Below, piece after piece: positions 11,192-23,481 of a stretch of 64,000 nucleotides of DNA. The notes below the pieces were generated by a model. That model did no database searches. It saw nothing but the letters and a program-made list of their open reading frames with translations, and was not told the origin of the DNA. The DNA comes from Eutypa lata (taxonomy: Eukaryota; Ascomycota; Sordariomycetes; Xylariales; Diatrypaceae), in NCBI GenBank assembly GCA_022661535.1, contig JAKULF010000010.1, forward strand, positions 1,984,001 to 2,048,000. Direction: 5' to 3'. The position numbers and the translations under genes are program-made. Position 1 is the stretch's first letter, and the number at the start of each line of letters is the position of its first letter.

Positions 11192-12845
11192 CTAGGCCTG
11201 CTGAGTTGATGTCTGGTTTCTACTATCTTTTCTCAATTGCGAGTGATAATCCAAATTTATGGATTCAAGGTCGTAATAATTAGATTGTCCATCGCTACTG
11301 TTAGCTGATCGCTTCGCTGAAAAGTTGGTTAAGCGTGCTTTCCGAATGAAGCTCCGTAGCCCTGTTAAGTGACCACTGGGGATTCTAGGTAGCTGGTCTG
11401 CTGTAATTTTCGAAGGCGCATTTGTAGGAGTGTCACTATCATCCATTCTATTCCAACTCGATTGTAGATAGTGCAGGATAGAGAGCAATGTTTTGTTCTT
11501 GCTCAGAAATACGACCAAGGCGGGTAGGGTTGGCATGGAGCCGCAGATATGTCCCACTGTGAGCTCAATGGTTCTGTAACAAAGTTAGTATAAATATTTA
11601 TTCCAGTCTTTCAGTAATTGTTTGACCGTAACAAGACCAATTGAATATATATAGTTCTGATAATCGATGGAATGTTATGATGTTGCAGACTTACGCAAAT
11701 GTGTTAGGCATAATATTTGCCCATGTATAGTCTTCGTCGTCCATTTCCCTGAACCGAAAGACGCAACTAATTATAGAACTGATACAGGCTCTAGGTTTAA
11801 TTAGCAGACTATCGAACCTGATAATATCCTCATTCTGTCGAAAGTGCTGAATAATACCTGAGGGTGTGTAGGAAAGGGGGTGATGAGCACATACAATAAG
11901 CCTGTAAGGAATATGCAGACCAGGACGACCTTCCTCTTTAGCGGAAGGTTAAGTTGGACAATCTGGGTCAATGGGATGAGAAGGATGGCAAAATCGGACA
12001 CAATGCCGAAAACGCCTCGCACTGCAGATACATCGAGTCCAAAGGGCCCATAGTTCATCTGAGCTTCTTGCCATCCACCATTACCTGACTTGGGAATGCC
12101 TACCACAAGCTCGGCAATCATGGTAGATAAGTAAAAGGCCATTACAACCCCAATGCAGGTGTAAATTATTATGTTTACCTTCCGTGAGGGTTTGAAAACG
12201 CGGAGATAAAGCGCTAGCAGAGATACTTTAACTAGCATTATGCTAACAGCCGATATAAGCACGAAAGTGAAATTAATCTAGGCATGTAAGTATTCTTCCA
12301 TTATCGAAACGGTGCTATTGAAATTAATGGAATATCGCACCTTCAAGTAGGAGTCTGTCAAAAAGCTGACTGGGACATCCCAAAGATGCCTTCCATTTGG
12401 AGAATCAAGCACTAAAAGAATAAGCTAAAAGCCACATGCGAAGACCATCCCAATTCATGAAAAAGGAAACATACAAGATAGGAGAATGCCACAGAAGACA
12501 GTAATGCTCGCCTGCTGAGGTTAGTTGACGATATTCCATGTAGCATGAATAGATCCACAAACCCCTGCCGCGATGTGGAGGACTTTCAACAATGTATTAG
12601 CAAACTGCCGAGAATAGTGTTCATGTTGCCTACACCTGCTTACCATCATCGACTCCAATGTTATGTGTAACCACAGCCCGAGTGTAAAGCCTCAAGGCCA
12701 GAAAAACAAGCATCAGCGAAAGGAAGGTGTACGCAACATCTCTCGACACGTACGCGATAGAAACAGGATTCTCAAAGTTCGGGATGATGCCTTCAGGTGG
12801 CATCATGCTAGGCGTTGTGTTCGGGTCGACGAAATTAGATGCCAT
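11192..12845 (-). CDS. fungal rhodopsin-like (PTH11-type) integral membrane protein
   Basis: Predicted plasma-membrane protein of the Fung_rhodopsin superfamily, about 392 aa with seven hydrophobic helices. Rebuilt exons: 12845-12636, 12511-12475, 12411-12341, 12277-11895, 11790-11695 and 11573-11192, all in consistent phase. Family landmarks in order: first helix ending LRLYTRAVV, a GVDDG turn, NGRHLWDVP, then a helix ending LYLRVFKPSRK, GPFGLDVSAVRG and IPLTQIVQLNLP, TGLLACISSI, DDEDYTWANI, and a helix before a Ser/Thr-rich cytoplasmic tail. The 5' splice of intron 1 (CAG/GTGTAG) is the weakest border; the other introns have standard signals. Such proteins are often receptors of unknown ligand. 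It lies about 1.4 kb from the P450 patch but nothing in the sequence ties it to that pathway. Confidence 0.85.
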
Positions 12846-14286
12846 GGCCGCTCAGCGTTCTGGGGGTACTCAAGCTTGTATAAAAGAAGATGACCTTAGT
12901 GTGCACCAGAAGAAGGTAAGTATGTATTCTTTCAGGGCTTGAAAGTGGTATGATCAGGAGCAAAGCAGTGATGAGGGTGATGGTAGTGCAGTATCACTGG
13001 GGGTATCAAATACAAGACTGAACGGTTATTAACTGAATAAGAACCAAAAACATCAACTGGGGATATGTGCGGTCAAAAGTAATCAATGAATGGAAACAAA
13101 CTCTGGGCTCAACGTCCGTATCGCCTCATTATGGGTGAAAATGCAGTTCACAAAGGCGGCAGCCTTATCATGCCATGCAACATGGGGGGGAGGGGCTGCG
13201 GGGTCCAAGAAGCGCATCTTTTTCGCTAACACATGCTTACTTCGTATTAGGTATTCGGATATTAATTAATATCACGTTGGGGACAACAGAGTGCGGCCAA
13301 CCACGTTCACTCCATCCAACACACATGGAATGTTACACGATGCTGACTGTGTGACCCGGCAACTGCTACCTGAATGTCAAGGACACCGCCCAAGGCAGAT
13401 TGCGCACGTTATTTTGGGACTTTGTTCGGTAACCTGTTGAATATCGATTCACTTGAGCGCCTAGGCGATGGCAACACACTATCGCCACCCGCGGGCGTGT
13501 TATAAATATTAACTGTGGGTAGTAATTACAACAACGTACGGGCGGGAAATAGGTTGCGGCCCCCAAATGTTGGGGGTTACTAGAGGTACTAGGTAAAAAA
13601 CCACCGGACGAGGCTCCCAGGGTAGCCAACCAGAAGCTCAAGCCCTTAATAAACGCCCGATCCGCCGGTGTAGTCCCGCATATTCTAATTATATCAGAAC
13701 CACCTCCAGATGGGGTCTTTGCCGCACAGCGTCTAACTCCTAGCTATGATGCCCAACTCAATATCCCCACGCTGCAGGAAATGATGTAGTTCGTTGGTTA
13801 GATGTATTTACATGCTTTGGAAACCAGGCTATCACTTCAGGACAGCTTCTGCAATGGCTTTTGACACTGATTTAGTCACCTTGCGGATATGCAGAATTCA
13901 CATAAAATGGCAATACAATAGACCTGTTGGATAACGGGAACGCATAAACATATCATCAAATTGTTTTCTATGTTGACTACCTCGCTGAGTGAAAAGGACT
14001 GCATATAGACAATAAGTTGAACACCTAGGCTAATCTCTCAACGATATCTCTACATTGAGAGCAATGAATCATCTTAGGCCAAGTAAAATATACCAGGTTT
14101 AGCCCATACAACCGGTTTACCCAAGAAAAAATCTTCCGAATGCCTGACTTAAAAAGAATTGTTGAAGTAACATCAAATTCAATCCTAACTGGGCCATCGT
14201 CATCGTGCCATAACGAGGGGCTTTTTTCTACTGAACCAAAAGACAGAGATTCGTCTCCAAAATATTAACCCGCGCCTCTCAAATAT
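12846..14286. other. intergenic, no gene seen
   Basis: About 1.4 kb upstream of the rhodopsin-like gene and downstream of the first P450. Only short frames and no recognised repeat. Confidence 0.5.
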
Positions 14287-16175
14287 TTAGATTAAGGGGG
14301 CGGCCTTCCTACGGATTCGGAAGGGCAGCGCGCATGTAGGCGGCAGGGAACCGAAAGGGGCAAACCCCATGTTGGGTTGTACCTTGGAGGTATCCGGCAT
14401 CAGAAACTCCACGTCAAACCTCTTGAACAGGAGTGCCAAGGTAATCATCATCTCTGTCTTGGCATAATGCCGTCCCGGGCACATCCGGTCACCTCCGCCG
14501 AATGGCAGCCAGATCCCTGCCAATCCGGCCATGGAGAACTGCCGGCCCCCAGTGGCACTCTCGAGCCTAGCCTCTACCGGGAGGCTGTCACGGTCGACCA
14601 GGAACCTCTCGGCATCAAACTGCTCAAGGGGTACCTTTGGAGCCCTACCGCTCCGAGCCCACGCTTTGTCATCCAGTGCCCCTGTTCTGCTATAGATGAT
14701 AGCCAAGTCATCCGTCTTGAGTTTATAGCCGCCAAAGCTGACGGGGCCGACCTCTCCATGCCGTAGGGTAAATATGGCGATGTAGAGCCGCAGGATCTCA
14801 GCGTGCATGGATTGGGTTAGTGGCTGGTTGCCTAGTTTCTGGATGTCGATTTTCCCCGTATCAGATGACGTGGCCCCCGCAACGTCAGCAAGAAGCTGGG
14901 TGAGTAGGTTCGGGTTTCGCATTGCTTCTACAACATACCAAAAGATGCAGGGAAGGACATTAGCGTTCAAACTGTTTTGCAGACGTTAGATATGGAATGC
15001 AACCAGAGTTCTAAGTGGGGAAAGTTTGCTGCGCGAGACTTGCCACATACCCAAACATTAAACCCAGATCTTCGCTGGCGCGAGCCCTAGCATCCATTGG
15101 TTGCATCTTAAGCATATGGTCCTGCCGCGTCCGGATAAGTCTGCTGCCAAAATGTGGCTCCCACTCCGGCTCCTCGGGACCAATCTTAGAGCAGTCAAAG
15201 TGACTATTAGCATAGGCATGACTCTTCACAAATGCATTTATAAGTTTTTCTCGAACACGGTAGGCCCTAGGAATGAGCCAACGAGGCATGGCGTGGAGAA
15301 AGTTCGGTGCATTAGCCTCGAATTCCCAGAAGTCCTCTACAAAGGTTGGGTTGAGTTCGAGCAGCTTGCTTCCATATACCGTCTCGATGGATGAGTGCGT
15401 TACCGTTAACTGAAGAAATCTGTATAGGTCCGGATAACTGACCCAGTCGTGTCCAATATCCATGGCATCGAGATCGCGATCAAGCGTAGCCATAAACCGC
15501 TCGTTAAGAGAGCTGAGGTGTTGGCCAGCGAGATATCTGTGAGCCGTACGGATCTGGAAATAGAAGACACGATCTTCTGGCTTCACCTTGCTCCTCACGT
15601 GAGGCTTGGAAGCCATACCCGAATTGTCGGCGTCGTAAAAGGAGATAATCTTCTTTGAGGCGCCTAGGAGGTGGTCGAGCACAAATAGAGTAACAGACTT
15701 GTTCGAAAGCATTCGGGAATTCTTGAATACTGTTTGAACATGCTTGGAGCTGGCGATAACGATAAAATTCATTGTACCAACACGGATAGAAACGGGTGTT
15801 TCAGTGCCAAATCGTTTCCTATGTGCTGTTAGAGGGAATAATTTGTTTGACAAGAGGCTCTTTGATAGTTTACAGTACATCGGGAACTTACATTACCTTG
15901 GAGACGAAGGCACCCGAGTCCAAAGCCATTGGGATTGCATGGCCCAAGAAAGGAACCCAGTACGGTATTACTGGAATAATGAGATCTGAGGACCTTTTAT
16001 TCTTGTTCATGAATAAAGCGTATTGAAATTGGAAGCTGGATATAACATAAGTAACGATAGGAACTAGGGCGACAGATGCGACAAGTAACCACGGGTTACC
16101 ATTCATGATAGCCATAGGGACGTTGGCGACGCTCGGCACAGAAATACTAGGCCAGTGGAGAAGGAGCCTTTCCAT
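14287..16175 (-). CDS. cytochrome P450 with CYP7/CYP8-like I-helix
   Basis: Membrane-anchored haem-thiolate oxidase or isomerase, 578 aa. Exons 16175-15892, 15818-15051 and 14971-14287 join in phase 2 both times. An N-terminal hydrophobic anchor (about residues 27-50) is followed by the proline-rich start of the fold. K-helix E409-x-x-R412 (AEILR) and haem loop FGGGDRMCPGRHYAK with Cys515 are intact. The I-helix, rebuilt across intron 2, reads GLMFGLNANVLPCIFW: the usual AGxDT acid-threonine pair is absent. This pattern resembles the N-x-x-P-A-x-F-W type of CYP7A/CYP8A and related fungal P450s, so rearrangement or peroxide-type chemistry is possible besides hydroxylation. Divergently arranged with the P450 at 17056 across an 880-bp promoter region. 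Confidence 0.9.
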
Positions 16176-17055
16176 GATCGAATCTCAAGCTATAGTTATA
16201 AGTTGGCTCCTAATAATGAATATCACTAAGAGAATATGAAAATGATGAAACGAGTGGTTTCAGTCAAAAGTTATAGCAACGCTTTTAATGGCCGTTTTGT
16301 CTTTTAAAATCTATAACTTGGTAGTCTTGTCCGACTTAGTAAACTTTCAAGAGACGATTATAAATATATTTATTACGAGTAGCTGCAACCTCCTCGGGAT
16401 TATGGGCTTTACTTGCAGGCGGTAAGATACATCATGCTTTCGAGGGCGTCCAATGAATGCAGCCTACAGACCATACTTGAATCCGCCTATGGTGGAGTGA
16501 TGTGAGATTAGTGTTACCACATTCCTCGGATGGCGCCTGGATGTTAATAGTGTTGGTTAATTGCATGATACTAGGCGCAGCCCTGGGGCGAATGGCGATC
16601 ATGTCGAATAACACTCAAGGATTATGGCATCGACTTCGTAGGTCAGAATATATATTTCACGAGGCTTCGCATTCTGACCCACTACAAAGGGCTTTTACTG
16701 TTACTGACGGTAATATCCGGAACTACCTCGGAGGGTGTCTTGATTGGCGAGCGTCTCCTAGAATGGAAGTCTGCGATGTAACGCAACCCGCCCCAACTGC
16801 ATCTCGACCCCAAACTTAGGCAGGCTACCAACAAGGACAGTGCTCTACACTGTGTCCGTGTCACCAACTGAAATGTGACGAATCATAGTTACATGCATTT
16901 AAAACATTTCTTTTGTTGGAGGCGGGGTTGATCTTCTTCCCCCAAACTTAACTTTATTTGTTATCTCTGCATTATTCATCATTCTCTGATACCCACCAAC
17001 TTCCGACAATAGTTGCGCGGATCGTAGAGACGCTCCAACGCCGCCACATAACAAT
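16176..17055. promoter_or_regulatory. shared divergent promoter region between two P450 genes
   Basis: 880 bp separating the start codons of two divergently transcribed P450 genes, so both promoters lie here. No clear palindromic binding site was picked out by eye. A 105-codon frame inside it (16502-16819) has no coding features. Confidence 0.45.
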
Positions 17056-18913
17056 ATGTTCAAGATTTTCCTGATTGCGGCCGGCACACTCCTGGTTTCG
17101 TATCTCTATACAAGGCTGAGATACATGCGCGAGCGGCAGTATGTGCACATCCCACAGTTACCAAATCACCTCCTATGGGGTCATCTTAAAACCTTTGGTG
17201 AATACATGAGTCGTGGAATACACGATCGCCATCCAGGTATGCTATAGGATGGGTTTACTTGCGAATAAACTTAGTCACGATGAATCCTCCTCCCAAACTG
17301 CCGTACCCTGCTGGGGGTTAACAGCGAGACAATTAGATAAAATCTTCGAAGAGATGTGGGCATCTATGGGTCGTCCTCCTATTATGCTTGTAGACCTCCG
17401 GCCCGTCAACCCCCCCATGGTTCTCGTCCCTAGTCACAGCATCGCCGAACAGATATCTAAGCCATCTAAGCTTTTCCCTCTAAGCACGCCCAAATCCCCG
17501 ACCTGGACCCATATGATTCCCATCATAGGAACAACGTCAATTTTAGGCAGAGAGGTGAGTGCAAACTCTCTGTGGTGACTGATAGGTCAAACTAATGACT
17601 GTTAATATAAGGGCCAAGACTGGAAAGATCTCCGCAAAAGGTATAACCCAGGCTTCACAACTCAACATTTGTGGAGTCTCTTACCCCTTATTCTGGAGAA
17701 GATGGAACCATTCTGGGACTACCTAGATCAGTTTGCTGCCTCCAAGGAAGATGTCTCTCTGGAGAAACTGATCTCCAATTTGACTTTTGATGTCATCGGC
17801 GCTGCCGTGATGGAAGTCGAACTCGATGCACAACACATAGACCGCTCACAGCAAGGCGAAGTAATTCGATTATTTGGGGAGCTTGTCCAGACATACAGCG
17901 ACGATAAGAACAACCTCCCGTGGTGGATCGTCCCTTTCACTACAATGAAACGGAACCGTCTAGCTAGGCGTATTGATGCCCTGATAAAAGACATGATTCA
18001 GCAAAAGTATGCGGAGCTGAAAGAAGAAGCAGAGGGGCATAGATCACGGAGCATTGTCGCGCTTAGTTTCCAGGATACTGGAGAGTTGACACCTAAGCTC
18101 CTATCAGAGACGTCAGATCAAGTACGCAGTTTCCTATTCGCAGGACACGATACAAATACCAGCATGCTGCAGTGGGCCTTCTACGAGCTGAGCCGTACGC
18201 CCCGCGCACTTAAGGCTGTACGCGACGAACTCGACAAGATTCTCGGGCCTCAAAATGACCCCCGTACTGTATGCGCTACACTCGCCCGGGAGGGCGAGCA
18301 TCTTCTCCCGCGTATGCACTACATCAACGCTGTCATTAAGGAGACCCTCCGCCTACATCCACCTGCTAGCACTGTTCGCATGACGGACCCTGGAACAGGA
18401 TTTACAGTCCGCGCACCTACCGGTGAGGAGTACAATCTCGACGGGCTCATAATGTACTCGTGTCAGAGCATCATCCAGCGTGACCCAGCTGTCTATGGTG
18501 ATACCGCGGATGATTGGGTTCCTGAGCGATGGCTCGGCGAGGCCGATATTCCCGTGAGTGCATGGCGACCATTTGAGAGAGGCCCGAGAAGTTGTATTGG
18601 ATTAGAACTTGCGAATCTTGAATCACGCATTATCATCGCCATCGTGGCTCGCAAGTACGACTTTATCAAAACGGGTTTAGGCGAAAGCGACTTAGATAAG
18701 GAGGGCCTTCCTATTCTAAATAGCAAAGGGCAGTATAAAGCTAAGTCGGAACTATATAATGTAAGTCATATATGCACGTCCCCTACAATGCATACTTAGC
18801 TTTCTAAAGAGTCTCGGCTAACACATTGATTCCCATTGCTATAGACTCGCAGGATGACCTCTAAGCCAGTAGATGGAACAATGATGAAGATCAAACTTGC
18901 TACTAAAGCGTAA
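17056..18913 (+). CDS. cytochrome P450 monooxygenase (canonical)
   Basis: Microsomal P450 of 542 aa. Exons 17056-17236, 17325-17554, 17612-18760 and 18845-18913. The last short exon restores the TRRMTSKPVDG C-terminal strand seen at the end of many fungal P450s. Residues 1-20 form a hydrophobic membrane anchor. The oxygen-activating I-helix AGHDTNTS starts at residue 314. The K-helix is E381-TL-R384 (KETLRLHPP). The haem loop is RPFERGPRSCIGLELA with Cys465. All key residues are present, so it should be an active monooxygenase. The FERGPRxCIGxELA loop is like that of P450s from polyketide/aflatoxin-type pathways, but this does not fix a substrate. Head-to-head with the preceding P450 and about 1.9 kb before the next. 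Confidence 0.92.
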
Positions 18914-20816
18914 ACTATCCTGGTGGTATAATGGGACACCGATCGTAGTCGAAAAATCCAGAAGGAGAGGGTGCAACAAGAGGAGAATGAGAGCAATATG
19001 CCTCTCCATGTTATCAACGGATAGGGTTTGGCTAGATTTCAATGAAAATTTTGTCATGGTCATTTATAAGTTATAACAGACAAATCAAGGCTAAAGTGCA
19101 TGTATCCAAGCAATATTAATGAGAACTATCTTGCGCAGCCGGCAGCGGTGTGCGTGATACGTCATGAGTTACTACTCTAGTAAACCCGATACCCTTCTAA
19201 ACCACTGAACAGATATGTGCTTACTCGCTCCATAAACGCCAATACCTTCAACTGTTACAGCCTCGGGCCACTTCATAGTGTTACGGTTGGGTTGGAACAA
19301 TGCTTTATAGAGCCAATTGAACGTACTGAGCCTATTCCGTGATGTTCGCTGATGTGAACGCTCCTAGACCAGCCACTCTATAAAACCAACTTACAATCAT
19401 CCTACTACTGTTATGTCTCCGAGTATTTCATGATTGGATACTTATGCACGATTCAAGTTAGGCAGTCAGTTGGGGTATATGGGAGAACTAATGGACCTAT
19501 GCTACGCAAGGGTGTGAGATAGCACTTTTGCCGGCGTTGCAAAGAATAGGTCTATGCAAACGGGAAGCTAACCAATTACTACGGACAGAAATAAAGAGAT
19601 GCTAATCGAAAATACACAGCCTTTCTCAAGGAGGGTGCTAAGTTTAATATCATTGGCCAGAACTTTTCGGTGAAGGAGGAGATGGTTGTTTAAAGGTGTT
19701 GGGGGCCACTGACTTCGATGCGCCCATTTTACACCCACCGAGAAATATATTCCCGCACTGTCTAGCCTCACATAATTACTTGTGCTTAACCTGATGTAAC
19801 TTACTATCACTATATTTACATCTAGATAGGCACATCTAGCCGCTTGGAAACGGTCCCAGAGTAGTATGTGGGGGCCAATCCAAAATAACAGTTTCAATTC
19901 ATCAGTTGGCTTTCCCATATGCCGCCCAGACCCTTACGCATTGGGTTGCATCCAAGGCACTATACTAAATGTGACACCCAACTAGCCTTTAGACCTACTA
20001 GCACTGCCGCCGAGCTCAGCCTGCCTGGCGTTGCAGCACTACAGCAAATGGTTGCAGTCGGCTAAAAGGGGCCGGCTAGTGGGCTGGTGGGGCTGGAAGA
20101 TTGATGCCAACACAGAACCAATAAAAATATGACCTGCAAATATTTATCACTGTTGTCCGATGGCTTGTATTATCTGCATAATCTCATCCGGAGCCAACAA
20201 GGCTCGCAACGGGGACTCAATAAAAGATCCTTGAGGTAAACGGACCCCATTGGTTTTAGCAAGCCACTACCTCGAGCTAGTGCCGGGAGATGACATGTCT
20301 GATGCACTCAGTCTTCCATTCTCATGGTTGGTTATGTTGGCGGTACCCCAACAACCTCTCTCGGTTGGCGGTTAGTACGACGTGATGAGTTCTTATCGGA
20401 TCTCAGGTTTCAGGTAGTAATATGAGAAGATTGTGCATCCGTGGCTACCACACTAGAGTTCTAGGTAGCAATGGGGGCATTTTACTGTATTGGACACCAT
20501 GCAATAATTATCCATTTCTGTATTAACTACCGGAATATGGCTTTTTTTTGGGGGGGGGCGGGTGGGGTGGGTGTATATTATGTTATACCTTGCCCCCTTG
20601 ACGTCGTATTTTCTACATTGTGTGGTTGTTCCCAGCCTTGCCGTCCAGTCATACGTCAAACGGCGCCCCTCCGTTCCATCCGATTTCAGAGTGAAAAAAG
20701 AAGAGATTCATTTGTCTCAAGTGCTTCTTATCCTTGGTTCTTACCAATGACCAAAACCATCCTTCTCTTCCTGCTTCACTCCAGCATCCTGTCCTCAGAG
20801 CGAAAGATAAGTCGAA
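18914..20816. other. intergenic between two P450 genes, no gene seen
   Basis: 1.9 kb. A minus-strand frame of 116 codons (19568-19918) lacks any domain. A T8-G9 homopolymer junction with a following G-rich run sits at 20542-20573. The last ~150 nt before 20817 are pyrimidine-rich like a fungal leader. Confidence 0.5.
20542..20573 (+). repeat. poly-T/poly-G junction with G-rich run
   Basis: Eight T followed by nine or ten G and then GGGTGGGGTGGG-like sequence, able in principle to form a G-quadruplex on the plus strand. It is 240-270 nt before the third P450 start codon. Confidence 0.6.
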
Positions 20817-22543
20817 ATGGACAACACCACTATAACATTTTATCAACGGCCACAGCCTGTCACCTACAATGAATTATTTCTATGCTTATTTGTGCCCCTC
20901 ATTATCGTGTTCCTCAAACATGCTGGGCCGCTGGATCGGCCAATCCTGCCCAGAGGTTCGCCCTATCTGTGGGAGGCGTACCATTGGCCAGTTATCGGCT
21001 CCATTTTGCGCTTCTACCGCCGACAGCGAGACATGGTGGTTGAGGGCACACAATTAATTCCAGGCGAGACTTTCAGCTTCTATGTTGGGAGAAAACACAT
21101 CGTCAACCTTGGCGGCTTGGATGGCAGAAAGACGTTCTTCGAAAACAAGCGCTTTAGCGTATCTCAAGGGTTCATTTCTACCGGGTTATTGTCGTCAAAG
21201 GATGCTCGCGATGACAATGGAGCTACGTTCTTCGTCAAGTCTGTATTTGCTCTCTCGTCAGCGGAAAAGCTAGGGCAGAGGCTGCCCATGCTTACCAGTG
21301 ATGTTGAAAACTTCTGTAATGTACTGAGTGCTCGGCCTTCGTTACCTTCTTCTACTGCAGAGTATGTGACTTACCTTCTAAATCTATGATATCAAGGAAT
21401 TTTAGTAACCATGCTTTCAGTTCGAACTGGCGAGTGACCGATGTGACTCAAAGTGTGTACACGCTATTGTACAGACTTACACAACGCAACATAGGCGTTG
21501 TCGATTTTGCCCGGGGTGATATGTTGCAATGGACGCTGTCAATGTTTGAGAGATCCGAGAGGAGCCCCAGTCTAGCACATATTGTATTCCCTTGGTTGGC
21601 CACGCCGACGTCCATAATTCAGTCCTACGCCAGTAGAAGACTAAAAGCATCGATTATGGAGATCATCAATAAACGTACTGAAACAGGGAATCGTGCGGAC
21701 GATGCCCTGCAGTACATTTACGATCTGGAGGGCGACGCCGACAAAGTCGTCAAGGTAAGTTTTACCACCATTTCATATTCCCAGGCAGTACAGCTAATTA
21801 CATAATAAGTTCACCTTCGGTGCTCTTTCATCCAGCATCACTATGACTGGCGCTGCCGTAACTTGGCTAACCGCCTTCTTGGCAGGCGCGCCTGAGTGGC
21901 AGGAGAAGTGCAGAAAGGAAGTTGACGTGGTTGTATCCAAGTACCGCAAAAGCCCAAAGCAATCACCAAATAACATCCTTGCTACAGTTCCTCTTCAGGC
22001 TTGGGAGTCTGACTTTCCCGTAATTTACTCATGCTTGCAAGAGACCCTCCGCATAATATCAACGGGTACACTTTGTCGGAAGAATGTAAGCGGCTGTGAC
22101 ATCCCTATTGGCAACTCCGGTGTTGTAGTGCCGGATGGTTCATACGCTATTTATCTTTCGGATAACATGCACATGGACCCCAGGCTATACCACAACCCGC
22201 TGGAATTCGAACCTGCGCGTTTCCCCAACCCGGTAGGCTTAGAGGACAAAGAACCGCATGCATTCCTGGGCTGGGGGTCTGGCTGTCACCTCTGTCGTAA
22301 GTCTGACTACTTCTACTCGTCGGAACGTCGCTAACAGATATGTGAGCAGCTGGCATGAGACATGCAAAGCTCGAGATCAACCTGATCCTTGTCTACATGC
22401 TGGCGAATTTTGAATTTGAGCTTTCTGATAAGCAGGGGCGCCGAAAGGTGGGCGCAACCTTGATACCATCAGTCGATCGGAACAAGCCTAGACCGCAAAA
22501 GTCACGGTTGCCCATTTACATACGCTACAAGCCACGCCAATAG
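20817..22543 (+). CDS. cytochrome P450 with atypical haem-loop and I-helix
   Basis: 519-aa P450. Exons 20817-21361, 21421-21754, 21810-22296 and 22350-22543, phases consistent. An N-terminal hydrophobic helix (about residues 20-35) is followed by GSPYLWEAYHWPVIGS, the usual entry to the fold. The K-helix is E371-TL-R374. The haem loop, rebuilt across intron 3, is GWGSGCHLCPGMRHAKLE with Cys455 as thiolate; Trp takes the place of the usual Phe, and a second Cys lies three residues earlier. The I-helix area (SSSITMTGAAVTW) lacks AGxDT but keeps a Thr. This matches a fungal group with GWGxGxHxCxGMRxAK loops in which such I-helices are normal. It belongs to a different family from the two P450s to its left. 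Confidence 0.88.
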
Positions 22544-23481
22544 AATGATGCGGAAGATTAACAATATGGAGATGAGGAAGACCGGGTAATAGATGATTTC
22601 AGCTTTGCCTAGCTATCAGAGGAGAAATTGTGTTGCATATGGCGAAATTTTGACAATTAATAAAATGATCACATGGAGCATTAATGTCTGCATGTTAAGA
22701 ACCAATGTGAATAACTACGAGTCTAGCCTCTAAGTACCTATTATAAAAACTTCGTTGTTTGTTAGGAGACGCTAGGGTGAGGACCAGAAAAGCCGGGTTG
22801 CCCAGCGGGAACAGGTGGGGATCGTAGAAACCTCGAAACGTAGGCGGCCCCCAAACACGTCCATACCTTGGCGCGGGCGTTCCCATCTCCCCGAGCTAAG
22901 CCTCAGCCTTACATCTGACCTAGGTATGTAGCCAAGACCAATAAATACAGGAAGGGACCTATGTAGTTGTCTTACATAACGGATGCAAGGTTCTTTTGGT
23001 GTGCTCGGTGCGCGTCGTTGGATTCAGCCAGCACAGTTGAAGTTACATATGTATCCCAATGCGGTAGGAATTATGCCCATCGCTGATACCTCGCGCCGAG
23101 TCATCCAGCGTAGCATTGTAGAACACAACGTTGAATGAAGCGCATCCGCATGCACAGCATGTAAACCGTAGTTGGAACCACAGCATCCCCTATGGATCTC
23201 CTGGTCTAATAATAACTCTTCGCATTAACCAGACAAGGCTGTACTAAGCCTACTTATGCTATCTACGGCATTTACCCACATAGGAACAGACAGAAGTACT
23301 TCCAATAGTCTATGGCTTAAATACCAGTCTATGGAGTAGAATTGCGATGTAGCTACCCGAAGGAGATCAGTCCATCCATTTTTTTTTTCTTTTTTTTCTT
23401 TTTTGCAAAAGGACCTTACAACGCCTTTCAGCTTGAGACAAACAACACTTCTCAATTGTTGAGCTGGAGTTTATCAACAAG
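22544..23481. other. intergenic, no gene seen
   Basis: Spacer after the P450 patch with only very short frames. It ends in a pyrimidine tract just before the fragment gene at 23482. Confidence 0.5.
23379..23404 (+). repeat. polypyrimidine tract
   Basis: A 26-nt run of T broken only by two C, about 80 nt before the ATG at 23482. Confidence 0.8.
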
